A stretch of DNA of 64,000 bases, taken from NCBI GenBank assembly GCA_003586115.2, contig QVOM02000103.1, positions 9,192,147 to 9,256,146 of the forward strand, read 5' to 3'. The stretch comes from Salvator merianae (Eukaryota > Chordata > Lepidosauria > Squamata > Teiidae). Below, piece after piece: positions 44,031-54,779 of this stretch (its first letter is position 1; each line of letters opens with the position of its first letter). The translations under genes were made by a program, and so were the position numbers. The notes below the pieces were generated by a model. That model had not been told where the DNA came from, ran no database searches, and worked only from the letters and a program-made list of their open reading frames with translations.

Positions 44031-45583
44031 TACTAACCTTGAAAACTACCATGGGCATTTTAAAATTCCACGATACCCAGGAAAGAGACTATATTCCTGC
44101 AGACATTAAGATCTTCATTTCTAAGACACTATTGCAGTTATTATACAGACCCTAATATCCAACTCTGCCTGCCTGGAAATAATACAATGAAGCTCTTGGA
44201 GATCACTTTTTATATCTCCAAGGTACGTTTCCAACAAGGTAAGAGTAGAAGCATGACTCCCAGTCTGATTTCCATCCCATAGGACTGATTTCTTTAATCT
44301 TTTTAGACAAATTTCATTTTATTGTTGTTGTTGGTTTTTTTTTTTTATGGATATATAAAATTACACTTAGTAACTCATAATTAATCAATTAACATTTTAA
44401 ACTACTGACTTCCTACTTCCCAGATTTCTTCTATATTTCATACCCCCCAACCACACAGTTTTTATCTTCTACCAATAGTCTTCTTTTTCTCTTCATTCTT
44501 TCCCTCCAGCAAATACCAATCCATTTTCCAGGTCCGCTTTCCAGATCTTGCAAAAGTTCAATAGAGGGTTTCCAGTTTTCACAAAAGTCTATCCACTGCC
44601 TTATTTTTCTGTAGATTATTATATTTATCCGATCTCCGCAAGCTCTCAGAATCTTCTTCTCATATCAGTCTTTCAATAATTTGGCTTCTGCCCATTATTC
44701 TACTCAACCACTTCTTAAGTTCCCCCTTCTGACTCCTTCGGTTTTTCTTTTTTTCTTTTTTTTCTTTTTTTCCTGCTCCTCCAGTCCTTTCCATGTTTAA
44801 GCCAGAAACTTTGAGTCTTATTCACAGATTTCAGACTGAATCTTTGCTGCTTCCGTATATGGATTGCTTCCGTTATTATTCGCCTCATATGTTCCTTCCT
44901 CCCCTGAAAGATTTTTTCCAAGGCTTCCTTCAGTGAAAAAATAAAACCTTGAACTGTTATCAGTAGTGGTGATGACTCGTCTTGTCTTGTAGTCTGTATT
45001 TGAGCCATAAATTTTATCTGAGGAATTTCTGCCTTAAAATTGTGCAGTTTCAAAGCCTTATCCTTTGTTTCATGAAGTTCAGTGCATACAGCACCTATTT
45101 CATTTTTAAGGTCTTGTCTTAATCTCTCAAAAGTCCGTCCCTGAATCTCAAAGGAACTCCGCATTTCTTGAAAAATAGCATCCATTTTTTTAAGAAGTAA
45201 ATCTGATTGCAAGTCACACCTCTGTTCTTTTGACTGTTCATTTTTTTTTTATTTCAAGTTTTTCTTCTCCATAATTGACTTAGTAATTTAGTTCTCTGAA
45301 GAAGCCCTCTAATGGTTAAAGGTACTTGTTTAGCTGATAAGAACAGTTCAAATGTATTTTAATGAGACACTGAAAACCCCATCGTGTCCGACGAACAGAA
45401 CTTTGAACGATTTATCTAAAGATTCACAGCCTTTGCAAATACTTTAACATCTTGTTGAATTACCAGGTTTAAACTTTCAGCATACATTATCCAAGCTGTA
45501 ATTGTAGAGGGTTTTTTGTTTTGTTTTGTTTTATTTTCCTTCTTAATATTTATCTTAGTTTTAATGTCTTCATAAATTAAAAG
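44031..45583. other. LINE-like antisense block, no intact gene
   Basis: T-rich plus strand, apparently antisense to a retroposon whose open segment is annotated separately; the same repeat may continue beyond the CGAA-rich element at 46761. No other gene. Confidence 0.35.
44715..45212 (-). pseudogene. Possible LINE ORF1-like coiled-coil fragment
   Basis: A 165-codon frame with charged heptad-like text (MDAIFQEMRSSFEIQGRTFE then RLRQDLKNEIGAVCTELHET) and a basic tail (RSRKKRKKRKKEKPKE). This resembles the coiled-coil part of L1-type ORF1 proteins, which bind RNA, but no RRM or C-terminal domain is present. It is too short to be intact and could also be a chance frame in an A/T-rich repeat. 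Confidence 0.35.
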
Positions 45584-46760
45584 TAGGGATGTGCACGAAA
45601 TTTCGAAGCAACGAAATTTCGTACGAATTTCGTTGCTTCGCAGCATTCGCATCGAATGCGAAGTGCCCTCCCTATCGCGAAAGCGAATAGCGAAAGTCAC
45701 GGCGATTTTCGTCAATTTTCGTGACCTTCGCTACTCACCGCGAACGGCTATTTTTCGTCCTTTTTCACTGCGAAAACTGCGAAGCAACGAAGCTCGGTAG
45801 CTTCGTAGCCTCAAGTCTCTGCCTCTAGAGGTGGAAATTGTAATGCATCACATTAGGGAAGACGGTATTTTTTTAACTCTTCGCCTGCCTCGCAGCGATC
45901 GCACCGCATGAGGATGAGAAACTCAGACGGCTTGGAGTTAATAAAACTTCTTTGATGGTGTTATATAGTTCTTCGTTTTGAAACAGAGGGCAAGACGTGG
46001 TGTCATTTCACTGCTGCTCGGAAGTAGGGAGGGAGGGCAAGACGAGGCAACATTTCGCTGCTACTCGGAAGTAAGAAGGGAGGGCAAGATGAGGCGTCAT
46101 TTCGCTGCTGCTCGGAAGTAGGGAGTTATTTCATCCTGCGGCTGCCGCCAGTCTTCTAAATTACGCGCTGAGCTGAAGGCAATTGCTTCGTGCGTCGCTG
46201 ACTAAGCCTGCCCGCCTCGTAGGTGAGGTAATAATTTCTGTGCCCCAAACGATCGGCACGGACGGCAGACAGCGACGAGTCGTGCCGAAAAGTTAAAGGG
46301 ACAGAAATTAGCGCGCGTGCGCGCACAGACATGAGCGTCGAAAAGGCATCGAAAATGACAAAAAATCAAAGCGAAAAAAATTCCTTCGCTTCCTTTCGCT
46401 TGCTTTCGAGCTGCAGTGAGGAACCCAAAACGTACCTTCGTTGCTTTGAATCCTGCTACAAACCGGCCGCCGGTAAAAAGTAAGCTCCGTGCAATTTTTA
46501 CTTTTAACGAAGCAACTCCTTAAATTAGCAACGTGGATGGTCAAATATAGAAGGGAGAGGGCAGGGGGATATGCGGCATTTGTTTTTCGCTACTTATTTC
46601 ATTGATTTTCCACTTCCGGTTTTCGAAAATTTACGAAAATTTTCGCTGCGAAAACGAAAATCGCCATTTTCGCGACTTCCGTTTTCGTGCGAAAACGAAG
46701 CTACGAAGTTTCGATGCATTGCGAAACGAACAGAGAAAATTCATTTCGTGCACATCCCTA
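45584..46760. mobile_element. CGAA-rich hAT-like non-autonomous element (1177 bp)
   Basis: Ends TAGGGATGTGCACGAAAT and the inverse ATTTCGTGCACATCCCTA-type sequence, so terminal repeats are about 18 bp. Termini match those of 34624-34970. The outer 200 bp on each side are packed with CGAA/TTCG words and hairpins, including GAAGCAACGAAATT against AATTTCGTTGCTTC (45605-45639) and GCATTCG / CGAATGC (45643-45659). No matching 8-bp flank was seen (ATTAAAAG against TTCCATCC), so the duplication is lost or this copy was rearranged. No transposase frame. Confidence 0.72.
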
Positions 46761-48706
46761 TTCCATCCACATTCATCTCATCCTGCACCAAATTCCTCTA
46801 CAATTAAAGAGCTGGCATTTCTTTTCATGCACTTTTATGTCTCAGGCTGCTTCGATATGATGAGCTAATGGGCTGACTCACTGCCCAAAGTGTGGAATTT
46901 TCTCTGGGCAGCCATAAAAAGCCTACCCATATAGCCATAGCCCCACAACAGCCTTTCCAGTACAAACAGACTCCAGCCACAGGACTGAAGGGTGGCCAGA
47001 ACCCTTCCCATTCAGATGCTATTGGGCCAGCACTGCTTGTCAGACTCTGGCCCTGGGATGTCTGATTTAGAAAAGATACCCTGAAAATGGGACTTCCAGC
47101 TGTTTGCTCAGCCTGCTCTTTTCAGGTCCTCAGGGTGGAACTGATCACAATTGGAATGCAGCTGTCCCCCGTGAGACTTCTGGTTACCAACTGAGTGTGA
47201 TCACAGCCTCAGTCTCTTTATTGTCCTGCTACTTTGGTTTGTTTATGTTGTGGTGCCAGGGAAACTAGTGTACCATTCACTGTTTTGGGAACCAGGAGGG
47301 ACGAGGGAGCTCAAGGGAGAGTATATAAAAGGACAAACAGAGATTGTTATTTCAGTACACCTCACATTAACATTTTTTGGAGACAAAACTGCCTCACAGT
47401 TTGTGAGTTTCTCTTCTAAAAGTGAGTGGTTGCTGGCTGGGTTCTCTGCTTTAGTAGACTCTGTGGCTTGGTTTTGGTCTGTGCCAGATGCTGTATCTAA
47501 TCACATGTTCTGTCTATTCTCTCTCTCTCCCGCGCACTCTCTCTCCCACTCTCTCTCTCTTTTTCTCCCTTACCTTCCCTTTTCTTGGCTTAGGGATTTG
47601 GTTGGTGGGGGAAGTTGGGGTGTTAATTTAGAAGTAGGTGCCAGGTGGTTCTCTGATCTATCCTGCTGCTCTCTCTAGCTTGTTTCTGCTATCTACTTAT
47701 TTTATCTTCTGCTGCACTTTGGTTTATAGAAAGGGGTTGAGAGGTAGGACAGCGGCAAGAGGGAGGAAAGTGGGGTTAATCTGCTTACCAGAAAGGGCCT
47801 TTTCTTGTGTTATTTTAAAGTTCTCTATGCTTACAGCAGTGAGATAGCTGTGTAATTAATTCACTTTTGAGTTTGTTGTGCTTAGATGAGTTGTGGGGGA
47901 GCCTGCTTGCCTGTAAGGGGCCTTTTTTGTGGCGTGTGCCAGGAGGTATGATAACATTACTCCCTGTGATGAACAGTTTGTCAAACTTTTGAACTGAATT
48001 GTGAAAAACTTGGGGGCATTCAAAATGTAATGCAAATCATTCACAGCTCGTGTTGTTTGGTTTGAATCAAAATGAACCAGAAAAAAAAAGTTAGTGAACA
48101 TCTCTACATTGTATCCATTTATGCATACATCTCTTCAACTATTTTGCTATTTAAGGTAGACATATCAATTTTCTTTTTTTAGTGATAATGACAATAGCAT
48201 TGCTTGGTTGGCACATTATTTTTATCTTATTTATATTCATATCAAAGAAGTCTGAGAGGATTACAATAAAATAATATTAAAGAATATTAGAAAGAAACTG
48301 ACTGAAACAATGACAACAGTAACTGACAGGGGAAAGAAAACTGTGGCTGTGGTCACACAAATAAAATAAGAAATCTTGAGGCCTTCTCTGACCATGAGAA
48401 ATCACACCTAAAAAGGCCATTCTGACTTATATTCATACTATCCCCTCCCATCCAGTACTTTCCTTGTTTCAAATGATCCCAGCACTGAAGTTGTTTCTTT
48501 CTTTAGCCTGGTTGTTTTTTCAGGGGGCGATTGCTGGGGAGGACTACAGGGGGCATTTCCTGTACTTTCCTGGCTGAACAGGGGAAGGGTTTTCTCTTAC
48601 CCTGTCCAGCCAATTACCACTTAAGACTGAGAGGGGAGGAGAGTCCACCACAAAATCAGAGGAGGATAGACAGAAGGAAAATATCTCTTGTTGCCCCTTT
48701 TAAGCT
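46761..48706. other. No gene seen; promoter-like segment inside
   Basis: No coding frame recognised. Includes a (TC)n tract at about 47517-47562 and the TATA-box region listed separately. Confidence 0.35.
47322..47331 (+). promoter_or_regulatory. Consensus TATA box in a promoter-like context
   Basis: TATATAAAAG preceded by a purine-rich GGGAGCTCAAGGGAGAG stretch; transcription would begin about 25-30 bases on. A fair splice donor (AAA/GTGAGT) lies about 95 bases downstream at 47419. It could be the promoter of a retroelement LTR or of an unrecognised gene; a chance match is possible. Confidence 0.35.
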
Positions 48707-49117
48707 GCAAAAATAGAGTACTTTCACCACTGTAGCAAAGTACAAACAGACAAATGTACAGAGGGCAGTAGCAGCAGCAGGAAAAATACAAACACTAGAG
48801 TTGCTTTTTAGCATTCCAGTAGGAAGGCACATTTACTTCATCACAAAAGACAATAAACTCTGCTGTGTACACAAAAAGTAACACAAAACACAGAGCTATA
48901 ACATTTGGTGATACAAAGATACAATATAAAAATGACATAAAGAAAACATAGAGCAGCTAACTAGCCTCAACAAGTAAGAAGGCATTCAGCTGGGTGGTAC
49001 AGCAAGAAAATGAGCATGACAGCATGGCCATACAACATTCACTTGTCTGTGCCCACAAAACAATGAAAGATCCCAGTTCCTAAATATGGCTCTTAGCCAA
49101 TCATATTGGTTACATGT

Positions 49118-49152
<35 letters not shown>

Positions 49153-49291
49153 AATTGACTACACACCCTTAATTGATCCTTTAATTAATTTCACCTAATG
49201 CATAATGTTCCACCCTGTGCCTTAAAGAAAAACATATAATAGATAAGTTCCAAACATAATATGATTCTGTGTTTTAAACCAAAACTTAACA
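48707..49291 (-). repeat. 3' LTR of copia element B
   Basis: Begins (minus strand) TGTTAAGTTTTGG at 49291. The far end runs to GCAAAAATAG at 48707 but lacks the terminal CATAACA present in the other LTR. It carries a longer (CA)n run (49120-49150) than its partner. The pol frame runs into it and stops at 49222. Confidence 0.9.
49120..49150. repeat. (CA)n microsatellite within the 3' LTR of element B
   Basis: About 15 CA units; the matching position in the 5' LTR (53750-53769) has about 10. Confidence 0.95.
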
Positions 49292-51636
49292 CCCCTTCTC
49301 ATATTTGTTTGGAACGTAAAATAAATCAATTTACAATCAATTCCCAATTGTGCTACAAGTCGGGTGAATTTGGATTCAACCACAGGTTTGGTTAATAAAT
49401 CAGATATATTGTTCTCCAATTCCACATATCTCAAGGCAATTTCTCCATCTTTAATTAATTGTTTAACATTTTGATATTTTACTCCTATGTATTTTGTTCT
49501 TGCCTTGAGGTTGTCAACCTCTGATAAATGAATACAGGTCTGGGAATCTTCCAGAATTGTTATTGGCAAGGGAAAAGTTTCCCCCAGATCATGTAACAGT
49601 TGTTTTACCCATAAGAGTTCCAAACAGGTTTCTGAGAGGGCACAATATTCTGCTTCAGCAGTTGATAAGCTAATAGAAGTTTGTTTACATGACCTCCAAC
49701 AAAAAGAAACCCCTGCATACTTCACTAGATATCCTGTACAAGATTTTCTATCTGCAGTATCTGCAAAAGAACTATCACAATATGCAGATAAGACATCAGA
49801 CTTTAAAGGATCTATAATCAAGCCTCTGTTTACAGTACCTTTGAGATATCTTAGTACCCGCTTCAGGGCTAACCAGTCATGTACATATGACTTTGATACT
49901 TTCCGGCTTAAACAACTAACTGCATATGCAATATCTGGGCGTGTCCAATTGGAAATGTGCAACAAACTGCCCACTACAGAATGATAAAGTTCTGGATTAA
50001 CAAATGGAACAGTGTTTGATTGTTTTAGAAAATCAGCCACCATTGGAGTTTTGACTGGATTTGCTTCATGCAACTTTGTTTTAGAGATCAACTCCTGAAT
50101 CTTTTGAGATTGACTTAGCAACATGCTACTAGATGTCAACCATTTAATGTCTATTCCCAGATAATGGGACAAATATCCCAAGTCCTTGATAATAAAAGAA
50201 GAATTCAACTTAGAATACACTTCCTGAATTATATCATCTGATTTAGCTGCAATACATAAATCATCAATGTATAATACAATGATAACTTGTTGATCACCAG
50301 AACCTCTTGTATAAACACAGGCATCTGCCACACTTTGCTTGAAACCCAGATCTAGCAATTTATTGTTAAGGCACTCATTCCAGCTATGTGCTGATTGTTT
50401 TAGACCATATAAAGCCTTCTTTAAGAGGCAGACCTTATTAGGAGCTTTGGGCATGAAACCTTCTGGTGGTTTCATATAAATGGTTTCTTTGAGATCTGCA
50501 TTTAAATATGCACACTCACAGTCTGATTTAAATCCACGTTTACGAGCAAGAGTGAGAACTAGTCTCATAGACTCACATCTTGACGTTGGCGAATATGCCT
50601 GATCATAATTATGCAAGTAATTTTGTGCAAAGCCTTCTGCAACAAGTCTAGCTTTAAACTTATATTTGCCATTTGGTAATTGTTTCCATTTGTAAACCCA
50701 TTTAGAGCCTATCACAGGTTGTCCTTGTGGAAGATGAACCTCTTCAAACACTTTTTGTTTAACAAGAGAATCATATTCTGCTGCCATGGCATCCTTCCAC
50801 TGTTTGGCATTTTTAGACAGTAGCATCTCTTTATACATTTGTGGCTCCAAATCACCAGAACAAATGTTAACTGAATCAGAAAAACCATAACGAACAGGTG
50901 GAATACCCTTAGTTGTTCTCTCAGACCTCCTAACTTCAGAAGTAGAGGCCCCTTCTTGCTGAACATTGCCTTGACTCTCTTCACCAGATACCTCTGACTG
51001 TACAATTTCTTCTTGTTGTTGTTTGATCTCTGGATCAGCTGGTGGGACTAATTCTGTCTCCTCTGGTAGTGGATGGAAAAACACCTCTGAATTGGCATGT
51101 ATTTTATCCCATCCAGAGTATCGTTCAAAATTGGCACTACGGGATATAACTACCTTCCCATAGCTTAAATGAAAATGATACCCTTTAGTACCTGGCTGAT
51201 ACCCTACAAACCTTAATCTTTGCCATCTAGGTTTGTTCTTCCTGCGTTGAGCAGCAGGTATTAAAACATTAGCAAATGATCCAAAAATTCTTAAATGTCA
51301 AAGAGATGGTGGCCTTCCATATAACAGAAAATAAGGAGTTTGTCCAATACTGGAGCTCCATAATCTGTTTAGCACATAAATAGCTGTGGCCACTGCTTCC
51401 CCCCAAAAATGAAAGGGAAGATCTGAGTCTTGTAACATACAATCACGCATAATTTTTAAGACCCCTATGTGGCATTCAGCGACCCCATTCTCTTGTGGAG
51501 TGTAAGGGTTTGTCTTTTGGTGAAATATCCCCTTCTTAGTTAACCAATTTTCAAATGGAGACCCACAAAACTCACCGCCTCTATCTGTTTGTAGTGTTGC
51601 TACTTTACACGTATACCTCCTCTCTACCATTTCCAC
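49222..51636 (-). pseudogene. pol: copia B integrase C-terminal part, RT and RNase H, one nonsense codon
   Basis: One frame broken only by TGA at 51298-51300, in place of an arginine-type codon in GRPPSL/HLRIFGSF, probably CGA decay. Before it: LQTDRGGEF and NPYTPQENGVAE, the integrase acidic residues. After it a long open stretch begins. From 51084 (620 codons): linker, then RT with KWVYKWKQLPNGKYKFKARL, SDCECAYLNADL holding the first catalytic Asp, MKPPEGFMP, LKKALYGLKQS, and VLYIDDLCI (YIDD at 50260-50271). RNase H follows with AYCDSSFAD and SLSTAEAEYCALSETC. All expected RT catalytic residues are present. The last 24 codons are encoded by the LTR. Confidence 0.92.
49292..49300 (-). promoter_or_regulatory. 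Polypurine tract of copia B
   Basis: On the minus strand AGAAGGGG lies immediately before the TGTTAAG start of the 3' LTR. It overlaps the pol frame. Confidence 0.82.
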
Positions 51637-51880
51637 CCAGTTTTTTTAAATTTGGTAAATGCTTCGTCCTTAGACTTCAACAAAATACAAAAAGAAAACC
51701 TACTGTAGTCATCTATCAAAAGCAAAAAGTATTTGGTTTTACCCTGACTGGGTTGAAAAGGCCTGGCCAAATCTGCATGCACTAGACTAAATGGTCTGTC
51801 CGTCTGTTTTTCAGCATGTTTTGGTACAGGGTACACTTTAACCTTTACTTTTGAACAGATAGCACAGTCCAAGAATGTTT
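51637..51880 (-). pseudogene. pol: copia B integrase core, between two frameshifts
   Basis: Out of frame with both neighbours. Reads DCAICSKVKVKVYP (second half of the zinc finger), FSLVHADLARPFQPSQ and LLLIDDYSRF, the first part of the catalytic core with its aspartate. It enters by an indel near 51880 and exits by one extra base in the run of A residues near 51648 (KFKK/WVEMV). Confidence 0.87.
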
Positions 51881-53155
51881 TGCATGCTTGAGCCCAAGCT
51901 CACACACCTTATTCAGCTGCGTGAGAGTCTTAAAGCTCGTATGTCCCAAAACTCTATGGAAGTAATGGACACAATTATGATGGAGAGGTTTGTTTGATAC
52001 GCAGGATAAATCTGCCTTTTTATCCAACATTCTATATAAATTGTCTTGCAAAGTACCACGGGCACAGATTACCCCCTCACATCTAATTAGACAAGACTTA
52101 TCTTTAAATTCAACTTGGCATCCCTCATCAGTCAAATTACTTACACTCAATAAGCAGTAGTCTAGATTTGGTACATATAATACATTTGTAAATGTCTTAG
52201 CAAATGCTGGCACAAATGCAGATCCTTGAAGAACAACAGAAGCAGCCCTTCCATCAGCTAGGCAGATTTGACGCTGAGTTTGCTCTTGAATAGGCTTGCT
52301 TATCAGCATTGAGGAATTTACGATGTGTTGAGTACAGGCTGAGTCAATTAACCAAACACAGTCTTTCCCTTCTGAGCCTACAAACATAGCACAGTCTGTG
52401 GTAACACCTTTTTCAAATGACTTCTGTGAAAACCCTTTCTTCTGTTTAGGCTTCTTACAGAATTTAGCCATATGTCCTTTTTGACCACAGTTAAAGCAGG
52501 TGATTTGCTTGTGTTTGTTTGTTAAAGAAGCAGCAGCTACAGAAGGAACTTCAGAACGAGCCAACGCCCTTCTTTTAAAGCTCTCCTGCCCCTTTTGAAA
52601 TTCACGCTGCCTTACACAGCCAAGGAGCTTATTTGCAACATAGTCATATGTAAGCATCCTTTCTTCTACATGTTGCATGCTCAACAGAAATTGTTCCCAG
52701 GAGCTATTCAATGAAGAAAGCAAGATATATGGTCTTTGTACTTCCTCAATCGCCACCCCCCAAGTGTCCAACTGGCCAAAAAGTGACCTCATTTCACTAA
52801 TGTGTTCAGTGAGAGAAGCCCCAGGCTGTAATTTCAAATTGTATAGCCTGCGAGTTAGGAGAAGCTTCACTCCAGTAGATTCTTTAAAGTGAACATTTTT
52901 CAGCTTTGCCCAGCAGGCAGCTGCTGTTACCTCTGTCCTAATGTATACCAGCTGAGAGTCTTCCACGGCCAGAATTATTGTTGCCCTTGCCCTCCTGTCT
53001 GTCCTTTGGCCTTGCCGGTCGTCATCTGGAGGAGAAGATTCAACGACGTCCCAAAGACTGTCTCGGACAAGATAAGATTGCATTTTCACCAACCACATGG
53101 CATAGTTGGTATCATTCAGCTTGTCAAATGGCAAGGACATATTAGCTGTTGCCAT
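51881..53155 (-). pseudogene. gag-pol: copia B gag and protease with start of integrase
   Basis: Start at 53155 (MATANMSLPFDKLNDTNYAM) rather than the ATG at 53197, because the shorter form matches element A and the usual copia gag start. Gag domain with YAMWLVKMQSYLVRDSLWDV and KLLLTRRLYNLKL; zinc knuckle CFNCGQKGHMAKFC near residues 233-246; protease WLIDSACTQHIVNSS (DSA active site); NVLYVPNLDYCLLSV; then integrase HHNCVHYFHRVLGHTSF. No stop occurs across gag and protease, so they form one continuous polyprotein frame, unlike many LTR elements with a frameshift there. Ends at the 51880 indel. Confidence 0.92.
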
Positions 53156-53313
53156 GGTGAGAAAAATGGACAGGAACCAATGCCAGGAACACAGCAACTC
53201 AAGAGCTCAGCTCACAGGCAAGCAACAGTTAAAAAAAACTCTTACTGATCTTGCTCTGCCAAAAAAAAAGGAACACGCAGAACCATCCACTGGCTACTGG
53301 CACCTACTGCTAA

Positions 53314-53327
53314 CTGGGCCCGTAACC
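53314..53327 (-). promoter_or_regulatory. Primer-binding site of copia B (initiator tRNA-Met anticodon arm)
   Basis: Minus strand reads GGTTACGGGCCCAG, 3 bases (TTA) after the LTR end. It differs from element A by one transition within the complement of the CAU anticodon. Confidence 0.75.
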
Positions 53328-53330
53328 TAA

Positions 53331-53912
53331 TGTTATGGCAAAAATAGAGTACTTTCACCACTGTAGCAGAGTACAAATGGACAAACGTGCAGAGGGCAGT
53401 AGCAGCAGCAGGAAAAATACAAACACTAGAGTTGCTTTTTAGCGTTCCAGTAGGAAGGCACATTTACTTCATCACAAAAGACAATAAACTCTGCTGTGTA
53501 CACAAAAAGTAACACAAAATACAGAGCTATAACATTTGGTGATACAAAGATACAATATAAAAATGACATAAAGAAAACATAAAGCAGCTAACTAGCCTCA
53601 ACAAGTAAGAAGGCATTCAGCTGGGTGGTACAGCAAGAAAAAGAGCATAACAGCATGGCTATACAACATTCACTTGTCTGTGCCCACAAAACAATGAAAG
53701 ATCCCAGTTCCTAAATATGGCTCTTAGCCAATCATATTGGTTGCATGTAGCACACACACACACACACACCCTTAATTGACCACACACCTTTAATTGATCC
53801 TTTAATTAATTTCACCTAATGCATAATGTTCCACCCTGTGCCTTAAAGAAAAACATGTAATAGATAAGTTCCAAACATAATATGATTCTGTGTTTTAAAC
53901 CAAAACTTAACA
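53331..53912 (-). repeat. 5' LTR of copia element B (582 bp)
   Basis: Minus strand starts TGTTAAGTTTTGG and ends GCCATAACA, so the TGTTA/TAACA ends are inverted repeats. Confidence 0.92.
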
Positions 53913-54779
53913 ATTCTCCTGTCTCCCTTAAATCTGCACTCAAAAGCCTCAGGATCAGAGGTTGCTTTAAGAGCCCGGGCTGCCTGCTTCTGCTCCCTCC
54001 CCCAAGTCCCTTTGTATTCCTCTCTGCTTTCCATGGAAATGAGGAAATGTCCTCCTAGGCTTACTTATCTCTTGCTCTGCCAGCTTTATACTTCCTGCTA
54101 ATTGTAAGATAATTGTAACAATTCCCCCTCCACTCCCCTTTCTGTTGTTCTCAATTTATTTAACTCTTTATTTAACTCTTTGCAGTAGGGAGAGAACAAT
54201 TGCTACTAATTTCTCTCTCTCTCTTTTTTTGTGAATGGTTGCCCTGTCCTGTTGGGAGGGGAGGTTTCCTGTTGTCTCTATTAATGCTGGGCTGCAGGGA
54301 ATAGTTTGTATAACCTAATAGCTTTTATTCACATCCAACTTCATGGGGTAGGTTTTAGAAGAAAGCAGAGAAGCTTTAGTGATTATATGGTCGAATTTGT
54401 TTTTTTAAAAGGTCAACCCTTTGTTGGGGAAATGCCTTGAGGGGTGGAATATGGGAAGATGTGGGAAAGAAATGGGAGAAGATGAAGGAAAACTCACCCC
54501 ACCCAAACTATGAAATGATGGTCAGGGAAGGGGCCAATCAGCGGAAGGGAACAGAGGAGCAAAAAAGTATGTAAGGAAAGGAAAAAGAAGCCGGAAGAGG
54601 ACTGAGAACTAAGTGCAAATGAAAAAAAAACCAAGTGAGAGCAAGGTTTATTTTGCTTGGGTGTGAACAAGTCAATCGGGGACTGAAGTTTAATGTGGAG
54701 AAAATTCAGATTATAGAAGTCTGATGTGACCACAACCTATTTCTTCAGCAAAAGGCCAAAGTGAAAAAGTACATCTTCA
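53913..54779. other. No gene seen
   Basis: Unassigned sequence; no coding or RNA signal. Confidence 0.35.

Larger units (their letters stand above)
48707..53912 (-). mobile_element. Ty1/copia LTR retrotransposon, element B (5.2 kb, nearly complete)
   Basis: On the minus strand: 5' LTR (53912-53331), primer-binding site, gag, protease, integrase, reverse transcriptase, RNase H, polypurine tract, 3' LTR (49291-48707). Domain order PR-IN-RT-RH is diagnostic of Ty1/copia. Lesions are few: a frameshift near 51880, another in an A7 run near 51640 and one TGA at 51298-51300, all in integrase. LTRs differ at about 15 of roughly 570 bases by eye, nearly all transitions, so B is younger than A. The outer left end may be trimmed by several bases; no clear target duplication was found. 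Confidence 0.93.

Noticed and set aside
45584..46760. 8-bp target duplication for the CGAA-rich element
   Set aside because: Flanks ATTAAAAG and TTCCATCC do not match, so none is claimed.
22657..53912. Elements A and B as two ends of one rearranged element
   Set aside because: Each has its own LTR pair, primer site and polypurine tract, and LTR sequences differ completely between A and B.
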